Below are positions 4,899 through 5,698 of a DNA stretch of 5,698 bases, piece by piece. The notes below the pieces were generated by a model. The model was given only the letters and a program-made list of their open reading frames with translations. It did not search any database and had not been told where the DNA came from. Both the position numbers and the translations under genes were made by a program. Position 1 is the first letter of the stretch, and every line of letters starts with the position of its first letter. The stretch comes from an uncultured Butyricicoccus sp. (GTDB lineage Bacteria; Bacillota; Clostridia; Oscillospirales; Butyricicoccaceae): assembly GCA_947575935.1 (NCBI GenBank), contig CANPPM010000189.1, positions 1 to 5,698 on the forward strand, read 5' to 3'.

Positions 4899-5698
4899 AT
4901 GGTACGCAGTGCAATGGATTTTGTCAAGCTCTATGACGGGGAAGCCGGCAGCCTGCTGCAGGCGGAGTTTGACAGGCAGTTCCGCAATATCGAGCTGATT
5001 GCATCCGAGAATATTGTCAGTCCTGCCGTCATGATGGCGATGGGCAGCTGTCTGACCAATAAATATGCCGAGGGATATCCCGGCAAGCGCTATTACGGCG
5101 GCTGTGAGTGTGTTGACGAAATGGAACGGCTGGCCATTGCCCGTGTCTGCGAGCTGTTCGGCGCGAAGTACGCCAACGTCCAGCCCCATTCGGGTGCGCA
5201 GGCGAACATGGCGGTTTATCAGGCGCTCTGCCAGCCCGGCGATACGGTGCTTGGCATGAGCTTGGACAATGGCGGCCATCTGACCCACGGCAGCCCGGTC
5301 AACCAGTCCGGCCTGCTGTACAAGATCATTCCCTACGGTGTAAATGATGAGGGGTATATCGATTATGAGGCCCTGCGCGCGCTTGCGAAGGAAAAGCAGC
5401 CCCGGATGATCATTGCCGGCGCGTCCGCCTATCCGCGTGCAATTGATTTTGCCCGGTTCGCTGAGATTGCGCATGAGGTCGGCGCATATCTGTTTGTCGA
5501 TATGGCGCACATTGCCGGTCTGGTTGCGGCGGGCCTGCATATGAATCCGCTGCCGTATGCCGACGTTGTCACCACTACGACGCATAAGACGCTGCGCGGT
5601 CCGCGCGGCGGCGTGATCCTGACGAACAATGAGGAGCTGGCGCCGAAGTTTAATAAGGCTATTTTCCCCGGCACGCAGGGCGGCCCGCTGATGCATGT
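4899..5698 (+). CDS. glyA: Serine hydroxymethyltransferase, 3'-truncated by the window end
   Basis: This PLP enzyme converts serine and tetrahydrofolate to glycine and 5,10-methylene-tetrahydrofolate, the main entry of one-carbon units for thymidylate, purine and methionine synthesis. The first 266 codons are present; roughly the last 150 residues are outside the window. Diagnostic segments are ELIASENIVSP, LTNKYAEGYPGKRYYGG, NVQPHSGAQANMAVY, GGHLTHGSPVN, VDMAHIAGLVAAG, and TTTTHKTLRGPRGG with the PLP-binding Lys230 (E. coli Lys229; codon 5586-5588). The ATG at 4899 follows AGGAGG (4881-4886) at a rather long 12-base spacing; a second in-frame ATG at 4914 is less likely by position. The frame is intact to the last base. 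It is divergent from nth with its own promoter. Its product, methylene-THF, and Dut's product, dUMP, are the two substrates of thymidylate synthase, a functional but not transcriptional link. Confidence 0.97.
   Translation, partial: MVRSAMDFVKLYDGEAGSLLQAEFDRQFRNIELIASENIVSPAVMMAMGSCLTNKYAEGYPGKRYYGGCECVDEMERLAIARVCELFGAKYANVQPHSGAQANMAVYQALCQPGDTVLGMSLDNGGHLTHGSPVNQSGLLYKIIPYGVNDEGYIDYEALRALAKEKQPRMIIAGASAYPRAIDFARFAEIAHEVGAYLFVDMAHIAGLVAAGLHMNPLPYADVVTTTTHKTLRGPRGGVILTNNEELAPKFNKAIFPGTQGGPLMH

Noticed and set aside
4887..5696. Open frame of about 269 codons on the minus strand under glyA
   Set aside because: It is the antisense shadow of serine hydroxymethyltransferase, whose plus-strand frame has clear catalytic motifs.

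Overview
This is an ordinary chromosomal housekeeping segment of a bacterium, with seven genes, all recognisable by family. The DNA is moderately GC-rich. It carries an oxygen-sensitive class III ribonucleotide reductase with its radical-SAM activase, a strong AGGAGG-type ribosome-binding site at most starts, and a clostridial-looking dUTPase and Smr protein. Together these suggest an obligately anaerobic Firmicute (Clostridia, possibly Oscillospiraceae/Ruminococcaceae-like). The lineage is inferred from protein style and not proven. I see no mobile element, CRISPR array, tRNA, rRNA or defence system.

The left and central part (1-3956) is a co-directional plus-strand cluster. It holds the C-terminal half of a class I glutamine amidotransferase of the gamma-Glu-GABA hydrolase type (peptidase C26), which overlaps by 26 bases a small stand-alone Smr-domain protein. 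A 71-base gap with a perfect 10-bp hairpin follows. Then come nrdD, nrdG and dut with gaps of only 12 and 13 bases. NrdG installs the glycyl radical on NrdD, NrdD makes deoxyribonucleotides from ribonucleoside triphosphates, and Dut removes dUTP and yields dUMP for thymidylate synthesis, so the last three genes form a dNTP supply and quality unit.

The right part (3957-5698) starts with a minus-strand nth (endonuclease III, base excision repair) that converges on dut. A divergently transcribed glyA (serine hydroxymethyltransferase) follows and runs off the window end. The 249-base nth/glyA intergenic region holds a good promoter for each gene and a structured leader ahead of glyA. The most interesting non-coding observation is a textbook intrinsic terminator on the minus strand, lying inside the dut coding sequence about 137 bases past the nth stop. 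If it is the nth terminator, the nth and dut transcripts overlap tail to tail. No novel multi-gene system could be supported.
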